From: Halovulum dunhuangense
Lineage (GTDB): Bacteria; Pseudomonadota; Alphaproteobacteria; Rhodobacterales; Rhodobacteraceae
Assembly: GCF_013093415.1 (NCBI RefSeq)
Contig: NZ_JABFBC010000001.1
Coordinates: 248,001-312,000, forward strand
DNA: 64,000 bases
Direction of reading: 5' to 3'
In this document: positions 16,306 through 24,550 of the stretch, one piece after another
Layout of the letters: every line of letters begins with the position of its first letter
How positions within the stretch are numbered: position 1 is the stretch's first letter
Notes under the pieces: model-generated
The model's database searches: none
Told to the model about the DNA's origin: nothing
What the model saw: the letters and a program-made list of their open reading frames with translations, nothing else
Translations under genes and position numbers: made by a program

Positions 16306-17334
16306 ATGATGAAGATCCAGCACAGGGGAAGAAGAGAGTTTCTCCGCAACTCAATGGCCGCAGGTGTGGCGGCGACCGGGCTGACGTCGCTGAGCACGCG
16401 GGCTTTTGCCAACACCTTCCCCAGCCGGCAGATGACTGCCGTCATTCCCTTCGCACCCGGCGGCGGCACGGACCGGTCGGTTCGTCTGGTAACCCCGACA
16501 TGGGGTCGTCTGCTCGGGGCGAGCGAGGATTTCCTTCTCGATCACAAGCCGGGTGCGGGTAGCCTGATCGCCCAGAACCTCATGGCGAACGCCCCGCATG
16601 ACGCCCATACAGTGGTGTTCACGCCGGCCCCCCACACCGCCTGGCTGGCCGAGCTGGAGCAGGCGTCCTTCAGCGTCGACCAGGTGGCCTGGGTCGGCTC
16701 CTATTTCGTCGATCCCAACGTGCTGCTGGTGCCCAAGGATTCGCCCTACGACACGATCGAGCAGTTCCTCGATGCCGCCGCAAGCTCGGACCGGCCGTTC
16801 ACCGCATCGGTGTCGAGCCCGCTTTCGGCGGCGCACGCCGCGACCGTCGCACTGCGCGAGCGTGCCGGCGTGCCGCTCGAAGTCGTGCCCTTCGATGGCG
16901 GCGGGCCGGCCCGGAACGCGGTGGCCGGCGGCCATGTCGATTGCTGCATGGCGCCCTACTGGTCGGCCACGAACGTGCTCGAACTGACCAAGGCGCTTGC
17001 CATCTTCTGGCCCGAGGATCCGACCCAGGGGCTTTGGGATGCGCCGCCGGCAAACGAGGTGCTTCCGTTCGACATGCCCTACCTGTCCGAGCCCTATTGC
17101 GCCCAGATCTCGGCACAGAGCGCCGCGGATCACCCCGACCGGCACGCCCGTCTCGTGGAAACGCTCGAGGCCACCCTCAGCGATCCGGAATTCCTGGCGG
17201 GGGCCGATGCGCAGAACCTGACGCCGTTCGTGCAATTCATGGACCCGGGTGAATGCAACCAGTTCATCACCGAGTACCTGGCGCTTCTGGCCGAGTTCCG
17301 CGCCTCGATGGAACGCGACCTCGAGAACATGTGA
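16306..17334 (+). CDS. tctC: Tripartite tricarboxylate transporter substrate-binding protein (TctC/Bug family)
   Basis: 342 residues. The N-terminus has a Tat-like signal (GRREFLRNSMAAGVAATG) ending near RAFA. The mature domain has the Bug-family sequence VIPFAPGGGTDRSVRL and KPGAGSLIAQNLMANA, which line the ligand pocket. It captures a carboxylate or related solute in the periplasm and delivers it to TctBA. Start ATG 16306 (or 16309) follows AGGGAG. It is the first gene of tctC-tctB-tctA and divergent from the amidase. A Tat signal is unusual for this family. Confidence 0.88.
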   Translation: MMKIQHRGRREFLRNSMAAGVAATGLTSLSTRAFANTFPSRQMTAVIPFAPGGGTDRSVRLVTPTWGRLLGASEDFLLDHKPGAGSLIAQNLMANAPHDAHTVVFTPAPHTAWLAELEQASFSVDQVAWVGSYFVDPNVLLVPKDSPYDTIEQFLDAAASSDRPFTASVSSPLSAAHAATVALRERAGVPLEVVPFDGGGPARNAVAGGHVDCCMAPYWSATNVLELTKALAIFWPEDPTQGLWDAPPANEVLPFDMPYLSEPYCAQISAQSAADHPDRHARLVETLEATLSDPEFLAGADAQNLTPFVQFMDPGECNQFITEYLALLAEFRASMERDLENM

Positions 17335-17342
17335 CAGCCGGC

Positions 17343-17364
17343 TGCGGGGCCTTCGGGCCCCGCA
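17343..17364 (+). terminator. Intercistronic TTCG hairpin between tctC and tctB
   Basis: A perfect 9-bp stem TGCGGGGCC/GGCCCCGCA with a TTCG tetraloop lies directly after the tctC stop and before the tctB ribosome-binding site. There is no T tract. It probably acts as an mRNA stabiliser or partial terminator that favours binding-protein expression. Confidence 0.6.
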
Positions 17365-17392
17365 TTCGTCCCAAGGGAGTGGAGTGATCCTG

Positions 17393-17836
17393 ATGCAGGC
17401 AAGACTGGGCGAAATGATCGTGCCGCTTCTGGTGCTGATCGGCTGTGTTCTCTTCTGGTGGCACATCCAGGAAGCACGTTCGGTCGCGCAGCGGGTTCCC
17501 AACCTGGTTCTCGTCTTTACCCTGGCCTTGACGTTGCTCGTTGGCGTCAGGATCTTCGTTCTCGGCAAGGGGGGTAAGGACGGCGCCGCCATCGACCTGA
17601 AGGATGGTACCCTTCACAAGCGGGTCGCGTTCCTCGGGTTGTGCCTGGTCTACTACCTTACATTCCAGCCCCTCGGCTTCACCTTGTCCAACCTGCTGTT
17701 CCTGCTGCTGGCCTACCGCCTTGCAGGGCTCGGCTGGCGCCAGACCGGCTTTGCCGCGCTGGTCTCGACCATCGTGTTCCACGGGTTGGCGCTTCTCATG
17801 GATTTCAACGTGCCCAAGGGCGTGTTCGGGATCTGA
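17393..17836 (+). CDS. tctB: Tripartite tricarboxylate transporter small membrane subunit (TctB)
   Basis: 147 residues with four predicted membrane helices (MIVPLLVLIGCVLFWW, LVLVFTLALTLLVGV, FLGLCLVYYLTFQPLGF and a C-terminal one ending in DFNVPKGVF). This matches the poorly conserved TctB subunit. Start ATG 17393 has GGAG eight bases upstream; GTG 17384 is possible. It lies between tctC and tctA, 22 bases before the latter. Confidence 0.85.
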   Translation: MQARLGEMIVPLLVLIGCVLFWWHIQEARSVAQRVPNLVLVFTLALTLLVGVRIFVLGKGGKDGAAIDLKDGTLHKRVAFLGLCLVYYLTFQPLGFTLSNLLFLLLAYRLAGLGWRQTGFAALVSTIVFHGLALLMDFNVPKGVFGI

Positions 17837-17858
17837 TCGGAATATTCGGGGCACCAAG

Positions 17859-19346
17859 ATGTATGACGTTTCGGCAATGATCGAAGGTCTGGCGGCGCTG
17901 TTTGCCGCGCAGACCCTGCTTTTCCTGATGCTGGGCTTCGCCCTAGGTTTCATCGTCGGAGCGATACCGGGCTTCAACGATGCGAACGTCATGGCGATCC
18001 TGCTGCCGTTCACGCTGCTTCTGGAACCGACCGTGGCCATCGTTTCCATGGCGGCGATCTATGCCGGCGCCCAGGCCGCCGGGTCCATCCCGGCCATCCT
18101 GATGAACATTCCCGGGACGCCCGGAAACGCCGCATCGACCCTGGAGGGCTACCCGATGTCGAGGGCCGGTCGCTCGGGCTATGCGCTCGGCCTCTCGTTC
18201 GGCGCCTCCACGGTCGGCGCGCTTGTCGGCGCGCTTCTCGCCCTTCTGCTTGCGCCCATCCTCGGGATGTTCGCGCTGAGCTTCGGGCCGGCCGAGATGT
18301 TCATGATCGCCGTCCTCGGCCTGACGGTGGTAAGCACGCTCTCGTCGGAAAGCTTCGACAAGGGCCTGATGATCGCGGGCTTCGGCATCCTCGTCTCCTT
18401 CATCGGCGCGGATTCCATGTCCGGCTTTCCGCGCGCCACCTACGGCATCGCGGAACTCTATGACGGAATGCCGATCATCCCGGTCCTGCTGGGTCTCTTC
18501 GGCCTGTCCGAGCTCATTCTCCTGATCGGCAGGGCCCAGATCTCCGACCAGACCGAAAACCAGTCCCGCGGGATGTCCGAGATCTTCGAGGGACTCCGCG
18601 ACTCGATGCGGCAGAAGCTCAACCTGATCCGCTCCAGCGGCCTCGGATATTTGGTGGGCGTCGTTCCTGGGGCCGGGGCCACGATCGGATCCTTCCTGGC
18701 CTATGGGCAGGCCAAGCAATGGTCCCGGACGCCCGAGCTGTTCGGAAAGGGCAGCCCCGAGGGGCTGGTTGCGACCGACTCGGCCAACAATGCGACGGCC
18801 GCCGGGGCGATAGTCCCGATGCTGACACTGGGCCTGCCGGGCAGCGCATCGACCCTGGTGATGCTTGCGGCCCTCGTGCTGCATGGCGTGCGTCCCGGCC
18901 CCGAGTTCTTCACGACCTTCCAGGTCGATGCCTACACGATCCTTTTCTCGTTGTTCCTGTCGGGGTTGCTGATCGGGACGCTGGGCGTGTTCCTTGCGCG
19001 CTATGCGCAGCGGGTCGTGTTCATACCCAACGCGATCCTGATCCCCACGGTCGCGGTGCTGATCTTCATCGGGGCCTTTGCCTGGCGCTTCATGGCCTTC
19101 GACATCCTCTTGATGGTCATTTTCGGCATCATCGGCGTTGCGCTGAAGACCTACCGCTACCCCGCGCCGGCCTTCATGCTGGCGATCATCCTCGGACCGC
19201 TGCTCGAGAGCAATTTCCTGCGGGCGACACGGATCGGCGGCGTCGAGTCGCTACTCGCAAGCCCGATCTCCAAAGTGATCTTCGCGATGATCGTGATCTC
19301 GGTCCTCGCTCCGACACTGATCCGGCTACTCGGCAAGAAGCGGTAA
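17859..19346 (+). CDS. tctA: Tripartite tricarboxylate transporter large membrane subunit (TctA)
   Basis: 495 residues, full length for TctA, with about 11-12 membrane segments. The conserved TctA motifs are GFIVGAIPGFNDANVMAILLPFT near the N-terminus, SIPAILMNIPGTPGNAAS and GVVPGAGATIGSFLAY. It forms the sodium- or proton-coupled channel with TctB. Start ATG 17859. The gene ends 21 bp inside the convergent PuuE-like hydrolase gene. Confidence 0.93.
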   Translation: MYDVSAMIEGLAALFAAQTLLFLMLGFALGFIVGAIPGFNDANVMAILLPFTLLLEPTVAIVSMAAIYAGAQAAGSIPAILMNIPGTPGNAASTLEGYPMSRAGRSGYALGLSFGASTVGALVGALLALLLAPILGMFALSFGPAEMFMIAVLGLTVVSTLSSESFDKGLMIAGFGILVSFIGADSMSGFPRATYGIAELYDGMPIIPVLLGLFGLSELILLIGRAQISDQTENQSRGMSEIFEGLRDSMRQKLNLIRSSGLGYLVGVVPGAGATIGSFLAYGQAKQWSRTPELFGKGSPEGLVATDSANNATAAGAIVPMLTLGLPGSASTLVMLAALVLHGVRPGPEFFTTFQVDAYTILFSLFLSGLLIGTLGVFLARYAQRVVFIPNAILIPTVAVLIFIGAFAWRFMAFDILLMVIFGIIGVALKTYRYPAPAFMLAIILGPLLESNFLRATRIGGVESLLASPISKVIFAMIVISVLAPTLIRLLGKKR

Positions 19347-20201
19347 AGCGGCCCGGCAGTGATCCGCGATTTCCGACCGGGTCGTGATCCAGAGGGCATC
19401 GTCTGAGGCGCAGGCGCGGGCGATATCGTCGATGGCCCAGGCGGCGGCGGGGCGGCCATAGCAGTGTCCGTGGGCGAATATGTCGAGGATGATGGTTTCC
19501 GCCGGCTGGCGCTTGATCGCGTCCAGCGCCTCGGTCACCAGCGTGACGAACTGGCCGGGCGTCCGGCCGAAACGCATCGCATGCGGCAGGTCGTTGAACT
19601 CGACCGACATGGGGATCGCCAGGATCTCGGCATCGCCGAAACGCTGGATATAGGGCAGGTCATCGTCGATCACGTCACCATGCCAGAGATAGCCGGCCCG
19701 TGCGAAGTTGCGCTGGTTCCCGGCTGCAGAGGTGACGCGCGGACTGATCCAGCCCTTCGGCGTCTTGCCGGTCGCCGCCTCGATCAGCTCCGTCGTGCGC
19801 TGGATCGAGTGCTGTGCCTGGTCGGGCGAGAGCGTCGGGAACACGAGGTTCTGCCCAAGGCCATGGGCCACGATATCGTGCCCGGACTCTGCACTGGCCC
19901 TGACCGCGTCCGGAAACCGCCCGGCCACAAGCCCGGAGGTAAGCAGGCTGGCCGCGATCCCGTGACGCTCCATTATCCGGGTCAAGCGACGGATACCGGC
20001 GGTGGCGTTGTAGTGGCCGTAGCTGTCGGCATTCGGATCGAAGCATCCGTTGGCCAGCACGTTGCCCATCGGCCCGACGCCAGAAGTGGCGCCCGGCATC
20101 CACATTTCCCATGCCAGGTTGAAGACGACGGCGATACGCCTGCCGCCCGGCCACACCAGATCCCCGTAGAGCGGGACTCTCTCGACCTGTGTCTCGGGCA
20201 T
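19326..20201 (-). CDS. PuuE-like polysaccharide-deacetylase-family hydrolase
   Basis: 291 residues from ATG 20201 (GAGAGGAA upstream). It belongs to the NodB/CE4 fold group but to the PuuE allantoinase and cyclic-imide-hydrolase branch rather than true chitin deacetylases. Features include NLAWEMW (29-34), AHGLGQN (112-118), GWISPR (150-155), DDDLPY (179-184) and a HGHCYGRP C-terminal motif (244-251). It has no signal peptide, so it acts in the cytoplasm on a small ring amide or imide. Flanked by the Tct transporter and, beyond it, the amidase, it could open a ring or cleave an amide during catabolism of the imported compound. The reaction is inferred. Confidence 0.75.
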   Translation of the reverse strand: MPETQVERVPLYGDLVWPGGRRIAVVFNLAWEMWMPGATSGVGPMGNVLANGCFDPNADSYGHYNATAGIRRLTRIMERHGIAASLLTSGLVAGRFPDAVRASAESGHDIVAHGLGQNLVFPTLSPDQAQHSIQRTTELIEAATGKTPKGWISPRVTSAAGNQRNFARAGYLWHGDVIDDDLPYIQRFGDAEILAIPMSVEFNDLPHAMRFGRTPGQFVTLVTEALDAIKRQPAETIILDIFAHGHCYGRPAAAWAIDDIARACASDDALWITTRSEIADHCRAALPLLAE

Positions 20202-20369
20202 GTCGGTTCCTCTCTGGACTGCATTCCGGCCCGGGACCGGATGTCTTCGGTTGGGATCTGCCTTGGGGTCGTCAGTATCGCGTCGCGAAGCCTGAGGGAA
20301 TTTCAATAACTTCAAAGCCACCTGCACCGGGTTCACGCTAAAAATGCAGCGCGTTCATTTGGTGCTGCG

Positions 20370-20394
20370 AGTTATGCACTAACTGCAGTTATGC
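20370..20394. promoter_or_regulatory. Direct repeat AGTTATGC with TGCA dyad, candidate LysR site
   Basis: AGTTATGC occurs at 20370-20377 and again at 20387-20394. Between them lies TGCA-CTAAC-TGCA. This is about 83 bases upstream of dctP in the divergent gap between the PuuE-like gene and the TRAP operon. The size and symmetry suit a LysR-type activator, for which the operon encodes a candidate (23293-24207). Confidence 0.35.
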
Positions 20395-20476
20395 TTCCCG
20401 CGCTAGGGTCATCCCGTATCAGCGCCCCCAGCCGGCCGGACCGGAGACGGGGCGATCAACAAAGGGAGGATATCAC

Positions 20477-21475
20477 ATGACAATCAGACGCGCGCAGGGC
20501 CTGGTCGGGGCGCTCACCGCCGCCACACTGCTTGCCGGCACCGCCGGCGCCGCAGAGTTCGAGTTCCGGCTTGCCTGGCTGACCGCCGACAGCCCGACCG
20601 ACCCCTATGCCCTGACGGCCCACGCCTTCAAGGAAGAGATCGAGTCGGCACTTCCCGGCCGGGTCGAGGTCACGCTGTTCCCCAACCGCCAGCTTGGCGA
20701 CGACAAGGAAATCCTTGAGGGGCTTCAGTTCGGCACCATCGACCTTGGCATCATCACCAATGCCGTGGTCGCGAACATCGAGCCGACCTACCAGCTTCTC
20801 GACCTGCCCTTCCTGTTCGGGAACGCCGACCAGGCGCATGACGTGCTCGACGGCCCGATCGGCGCGCAACTGGCCACGAACCTGCGCGACGACGGCATCG
20901 TGTCGCTGGGCGCGGCGGAAGGTGGCTTTCGCAACATGATCAACAACACGCGGCCCGTGCGCACACCCGAGGATGTCACTGGCGTCAAGTACCGGACCAT
21001 GCAGAACCCCGTCTTCATCGAGATGTTCTCCTCGCTCGGCGGCAGCCCGATCCCGATGGCCTGGGGCGAGGTGTTCACCGCCATGCAGCAGGGCACCGTG
21101 GACGGGCTGGAGATCCCCACCTCGGTCGTGGAGGCGAACAATTTCGACGAGGTCACGAAGTATCTCAGCTTCACCCGCCACACCTATTCCGCCATCCACC
21201 TGCTGATGGCCGAACGCAGCTTCACCAACCTGCCCGAGGACGTGCAGCAGGCGGTGCTCGATGCGGGCGAGGCCGCCATCGCGCGCCAGCGCGAGGCGAT
21301 CGCGGCGGTCGAGCAGGATGTCGTCGATGCCCTGACCGGGGCCGGCATGGAGGTCAACGAGATCGAGGACGTCACCGCCTTCCGCGCCCGTGTCGCCCCG
21401 GTCTACGAACAGTTCGAATCCTCGATCGGCAGCGACCTGATGAACGCCGCGCTCGACGCCGTCTCGACGAACTGA
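20477..21475 (+). CDS. dctP: TRAP transporter substrate-binding protein (DctP)
   Basis: 332 residues with a signal peptide ending near AGAAE (residue 25). The DctP domain includes LFPNRQLGDDKEILEGLQFGTIDLGI, LDLPFLF and the carboxylate-binding arginine region VKYRTMQNPVFIEMFSSLGGSPIPMAWGEVFTAMQQGTVDG. It captures an organic acid in the periplasm for DctQM. A strong GGGAGGA precedes it. It is the first gene of a dctP-dctQ-dctM-lysR operon. Confidence 0.93.
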   Translation: MTIRRAQGLVGALTAATLLAGTAGAAEFEFRLAWLTADSPTDPYALTAHAFKEEIESALPGRVEVTLFPNRQLGDDKEILEGLQFGTIDLGIITNAVVANIEPTYQLLDLPFLFGNADQAHDVLDGPIGAQLATNLRDDGIVSLGAAEGGFRNMINNTRPVRTPEDVTGVKYRTMQNPVFIEMFSSLGGSPIPMAWGEVFTAMQQGTVDGLEIPTSVVEANNFDEVTKYLSFTRHTYSAIHLLMAERSFTNLPEDVQQAVLDAGEAAIARQREAIAAVEQDVVDALTGAGMEVNEIEDVTAFRARVAPVYEQFESSIGSDLMNAALDAVSTN

Positions 21476-21489
21476 GCGGCAGGCGCGTG

Positions 21490-22005
21490 ATGCTCCTTTC
21501 GAGGATCGCGGCCCTGATCGAGGCCACAAGCCGCATCGTCTCGCGGCTTGTGGCCGCCATCTGCGTGGCGCTGGTCTATGTCATGCTCGGGTTTCTGGCG
21601 GCCCAGGTGCTGATGCGGTACTTCCTGGGCGCCCCGCCCAGCTGGACCGAGGAACTCGCCATCATCCTCTTCGCCTGGCTCGTCCTGCTTTACGCGTCGG
21701 TGGGCCTGCGCGAAGGATTTCACGTCGCGATCCAGTCCATCCCCGCCGGCTGGACCATGCTGAACCGGCTGGCCGACCGGCTGGTTGCGTTGCTGGCGAT
21801 GGTGTTCGGGGTCGTGTCCCTTACGGCGGGCATCGCCTATGTCGACCGCACGTCGGGGCAGAAGACAGCCGCCCTCCAGATACCGATCGAGGCGCTTTAT
21901 CTCGCCGTTCCCGTCTGCGGCGCGCTGTTCATCCTCCATGCCCTCGCGCTGCTGATAGCGCCACCGCGCCCGCAGGAAACCCTGGAAGTGACCCTGGTAC
22001 CATGA
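21490..22005 (+). CDS. dctQ: TRAP transporter small membrane subunit (DctQ)
   Basis: 171 residues with four membrane helices and the DctQ motif region LRYFLGAPPSWTEELAIILFAWLVLLYASVGLREG. Start ATG 21490 lies 14 bases after the dctP stop; GTG 21487 is an alternative. The stop overlaps the dctM start (ATGA). Confidence 0.92.
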   Translation: MLLSRIAALIEATSRIVSRLVAAICVALVYVMLGFLAAQVLMRYFLGAPPSWTEELAIILFAWLVLLYASVGLREGFHVAIQSIPAGWTMLNRLADRLVALLAMVFGVVSLTAGIAYVDRTSGQKTAALQIPIEALYLAVPVCGALFILHALALLIAPPRPQETLEVTLVP

Positions 22006-23282
22006 ACATCACCATGCTCGTCCTGACGCTGGGCCTGCCGCTTCTGCTGCTTCTGCGCGTGCCGCTGGCGCTTGCCATCGGGCTTGCAACCATCGCGGCG
22101 CTGTGGACGGCCGATATCGACATGATGATCTTTGCCCAACGCATGGTGTCGGGCACGCAATCCTTCAGCCTGTTGGCGATCCCGTTCTTCATCCTGGCGG
22201 GCGACCTGATGACCGCGGGCGGGATCTCCCGCCGTCTCGTGGGCTTTGCCGATGTGCTGGTGCGGCATCGCACCGGCGGGCTTGGAATGGTCGCCGTTCT
22301 GGCAGCCGCCTTCTTCGCCGCGCTTTCGGGCTCGGCTCCGGCCACGACCGCGGCCATCGGCACCATCATGATCCCCGAAATGGAACGGCGCGGCTATTCC
22401 CGCGCCTTCGCTACCGCCCTTGCCGTCGCTGGCGGCATCATCGGTCCCATGCTGCCGCCCTCCATCCCCATGGTGGTCTGGGGGGTCATGTCGGAAACAT
22501 CGATCAGCCAGCTCTTTCTCGCGGGCATCGTCCCCGGCCTGCTGCTGGCACTGGGCCTGATGGGGATCTGCTGGCTTCATGCGCGCCGCAACGGCATCGC
22601 GCCGCAACCGAAGGCCAGCCGCGCCGAGGTCTGGCAAGCCTTCAACGCAGCCAAATGGGCGCTTTGCGGCCCGATCGTCGTGCTGGGCGGCATATATGGC
22701 GGCATCGTCACGCCGACCGAAGCCGCGATCGTCGCCACGATCTTCGCCCTCGTGCTGGGCTTCGGGGTCTATCGCGAACTGACCCTGTCCAATATCGGCC
22801 CGGTCACGCGCACCGCGCTCAAGACCATGACCATCGTCATGTTCATCATCGCGCTCGCCAACGGCTTCGGCTGGATCATCGCCTTCGAGCGGATCCCCGG
22901 CCAGCTGACCGAGGCCATGTCGGGGCTTGCCGATACGCCGATCCTGTACCTGCTGATGATCAACCTCGTGCTGCTCGCCATCGGCTGCGTGATGGACAAC
23001 CTGGCTGCCATGATCATCCTGGCGTCGTTCCTGGTGCCGATCGGCCAGCAACTGGGCATGGACCCGGTCCATTTCGGGGCGATGGTCGCGATCAACTTCA
23101 CCATCGGCATGGCGACCCCGCCCTTCGGCTACACGATCTTCGTGGGGGCGGCGATCAGCGGGCTGCGCATCGGCCAGATCGCGCGGCCCCTGATGCCGAT
23201 GCTGGGCGTGATGATCGGCGTGCTGCTGCTCGTGGCCTTTGTCCCGCAGGTCACGCTGACTGTCGTGGGCTGGCTGCGATGA
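22002..23282 (+). CDS. dctM: TRAP transporter large membrane subunit (DctM)
   Basis: 426 residues with about 12 membrane segments. DctM hallmarks are present: FSLLAIPFFILAGDLMTAGGISRRL, the SGSAPATTAAIGTIMIPEM segment and the C-terminal NFTIGMATPPFGYTIFVGAAIS. It is the sodium-driven transport subunit. It is translationally coupled to dctQ. Confidence 0.93.
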   Translation: MNITMLVLTLGLPLLLLLRVPLALAIGLATIAALWTADIDMMIFAQRMVSGTQSFSLLAIPFFILAGDLMTAGGISRRLVGFADVLVRHRTGGLGMVAVLAAAFFAALSGSAPATTAAIGTIMIPEMERRGYSRAFATALAVAGGIIGPMLPPSIPMVVWGVMSETSISQLFLAGIVPGLLLALGLMGICWLHARRNGIAPQPKASRAEVWQAFNAAKWALCGPIVVLGGIYGGIVTPTEAAIVATIFALVLGFGVYRELTLSNIGPVTRTALKTMTIVMFIIALANGFGWIIAFERIPGQLTEAMSGLADTPILYLLMINLVLLAIGCVMDNLAAMIILASFLVPIGQQLGMDPVHFGAMVAINFTIGMATPPFGYTIFVGAAISGLRIGQIARPLMPMLGVMIGVLLLVAFVPQVTLTVVGWLR

Positions 23283-23292
23283 GCGCCGCGCC

Positions 23293-24207
23293 ATGGTGAA
23301 CCTGCGAAACTTCGACCTGAACCTGCTGGTGATCTTTCGCGCGATCATGAGCCGCGGCTCCATCGCCGGGGCCGCCGAAGAGGTGGGGCTGTCGCCCTCG
23401 GCGGTCAGTCACGCGCTTGCGCGCCTGCGGGTCATGCTGAACGACGAGCTGTTCTTCCGCACGGCCGACGGCGTCTGCCCGACCGACCGCGCGCGCGAGC
23501 TGAACGCCGACATCGAAAGCGGCCTGGGCTTCATATCGACCGCCATCTCGCGCCAGCACCAGTTCGTCCCCGCCGAGGCCGAACGGGTCTTCACCATGCA
23601 GGTTGCGGATTACGTCTCGGGTTTCCTGCTGCCGCGCCTTGCACAACGTCTTCAGTCCGAGGCGCCGCGCGTCTCCATCGACATCCTGCCCTTCTCGGTC
23701 TCGTCCGAAAGCGTCTGGGACCGGGTGGACATGCAGGTTCGGCTGACCCCTGGGCGGCTGAAGCCCGAGGTCGTGCGCAGCCGGCGCCTGCTTGCGGACG
23801 AGATCGTGGTCCTGATGCGCCCCGGGCATCCCTGCGCCAACGAGCCGATGACCGCCGAACTTTACGCGGCACTGTCGCATGTGAAGCTGTCGCAGTCCGC
23901 AACCGGGACCACGGTGATCGACGACGTCCTCGCCGCGCGCGGCCTGAAGCGGCACATGGCGATGACGGTGGCGAACTGGTTCGAGATCCCGGACATCGTC
24001 GCGAACAGCGACCTCATCGCGATCGCCCCGCGGCGGCTGCTGTCGCTCGATGCGCGCGTCGCCGGACTGACCGCAGCCCCCCTGCCGCTCGAGGAAGTCG
24101 TCTTCTCCTTCGACCTGTGCTGGGATCTGCGGACCGAACGCGAGCCCGGCCAGAAATGGCTGCGCAAGGTCGTATCGGAAATCTTCCAGGAGGCCGGCGA
24201 GCCGTGA
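23293..24207 (+). CDS. LysR-family transcriptional regulator linked to the TRAP operon
   Basis: 304 residues. The helix-turn-helix DLNLLVIFRAIMSRGSIAGAAEEVGLSPSAVSHALARLR is of the NodD/PcpR branch, followed by an effector domain typical for that branch (VADYVSGFLLPRLAQRL...). The gene starts 10 bases after dctM on the same strand, so it is probably the fourth gene of the operon. A TRAP-linked regulator co-transcribed with its target suggests autoregulated substrate induction. Confidence 0.88.
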   Translation: MVNLRNFDLNLLVIFRAIMSRGSIAGAAEEVGLSPSAVSHALARLRVMLNDELFFRTADGVCPTDRARELNADIESGLGFISTAISRQHQFVPAEAERVFTMQVADYVSGFLLPRLAQRLQSEAPRVSIDILPFSVSSESVWDRVDMQVRLTPGRLKPEVVRSRRLLADEIVVLMRPGHPCANEPMTAELYAALSHVKLSQSATGTTVIDDVLAARGLKRHMAMTVANWFEIPDIVANSDLIAIAPRRLLSLDARVAGLTAAPLPLEEVVFSFDLCWDLRTEREPGQKWLRKVVSEIFQEAGEP

Positions 24208-24420
24208 CCTGCACCGCCCGGTCGCGAATTGCCACGGCCATTCTTGTCGTGAGAAGGCCCACGCGAACGCAAGGTGCGTGAACGCGAAGCCGCCGGGCCA
24301 GCCGCCCACCCGTGCCGTTCAGGGAACGAGGGGGCGACGCCCGGCAATTCGACATGTGGGGCATCATCGGTCACGGAAGATCCGGGATCGGCGGCGATAT
24401 CGCTGGCCCAGGCGGGTGAG
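24208..24420. other. Non-coding gap between the LysR gene and tRNA-Arg
   Basis: 213 bases with no supported gene, terminator hairpin or repeat seen. Base composition is the same as the neighbours. The short open frames crossing it lack ribosome-binding sites and family features. Confidence 0.5.
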
Positions 24421-24497
24421 TGGCGACCCCGACAGGATTCGAACCTGTAACCTGTCCCTTAGGAGGGGACTGCTCTATCCAATTGAGCCACGGGGTC
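24421..24497 (-). tRNA. tRNA-Arg (anticodon CCU)
   Basis: 77 nt on the minus strand. The acceptor arm is GACCCCG at the 5' end, pairing with CGGGGTC before discriminator G and an encoded CCA. The anticodon stem GTCCC/GGGAC closes the loop CTCCTAA, giving anticodon CCT (reads AGG). The T arm has the GGTTCGAATCC pattern. All four arms can be drawn. It sits between the catabolic region and the polysaccharide cluster. Confidence 0.93.
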
Positions 24498-24550
24498 GGC
24501 GCGTCCCGTGGATACCGCGTGCGGACGTACTTGAAAAGCCTCGACCTCGT

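Noticed and set aside
16191-20336. Shared 12-mer CACCGGGTTCAC upstream of tctC (16191) and dctP (20325)
   Set aside because: Many 12-mers repeat by chance in 64 kb of GC-rich DNA, and only one of the two copies is part of a dyad.
24421-24497. tRNA-Arg as an integration site for a genomic island
   Set aside because: No second copy of the tRNA 3' end and no integrase gene were found on either side; composition does not shift at the tRNA.
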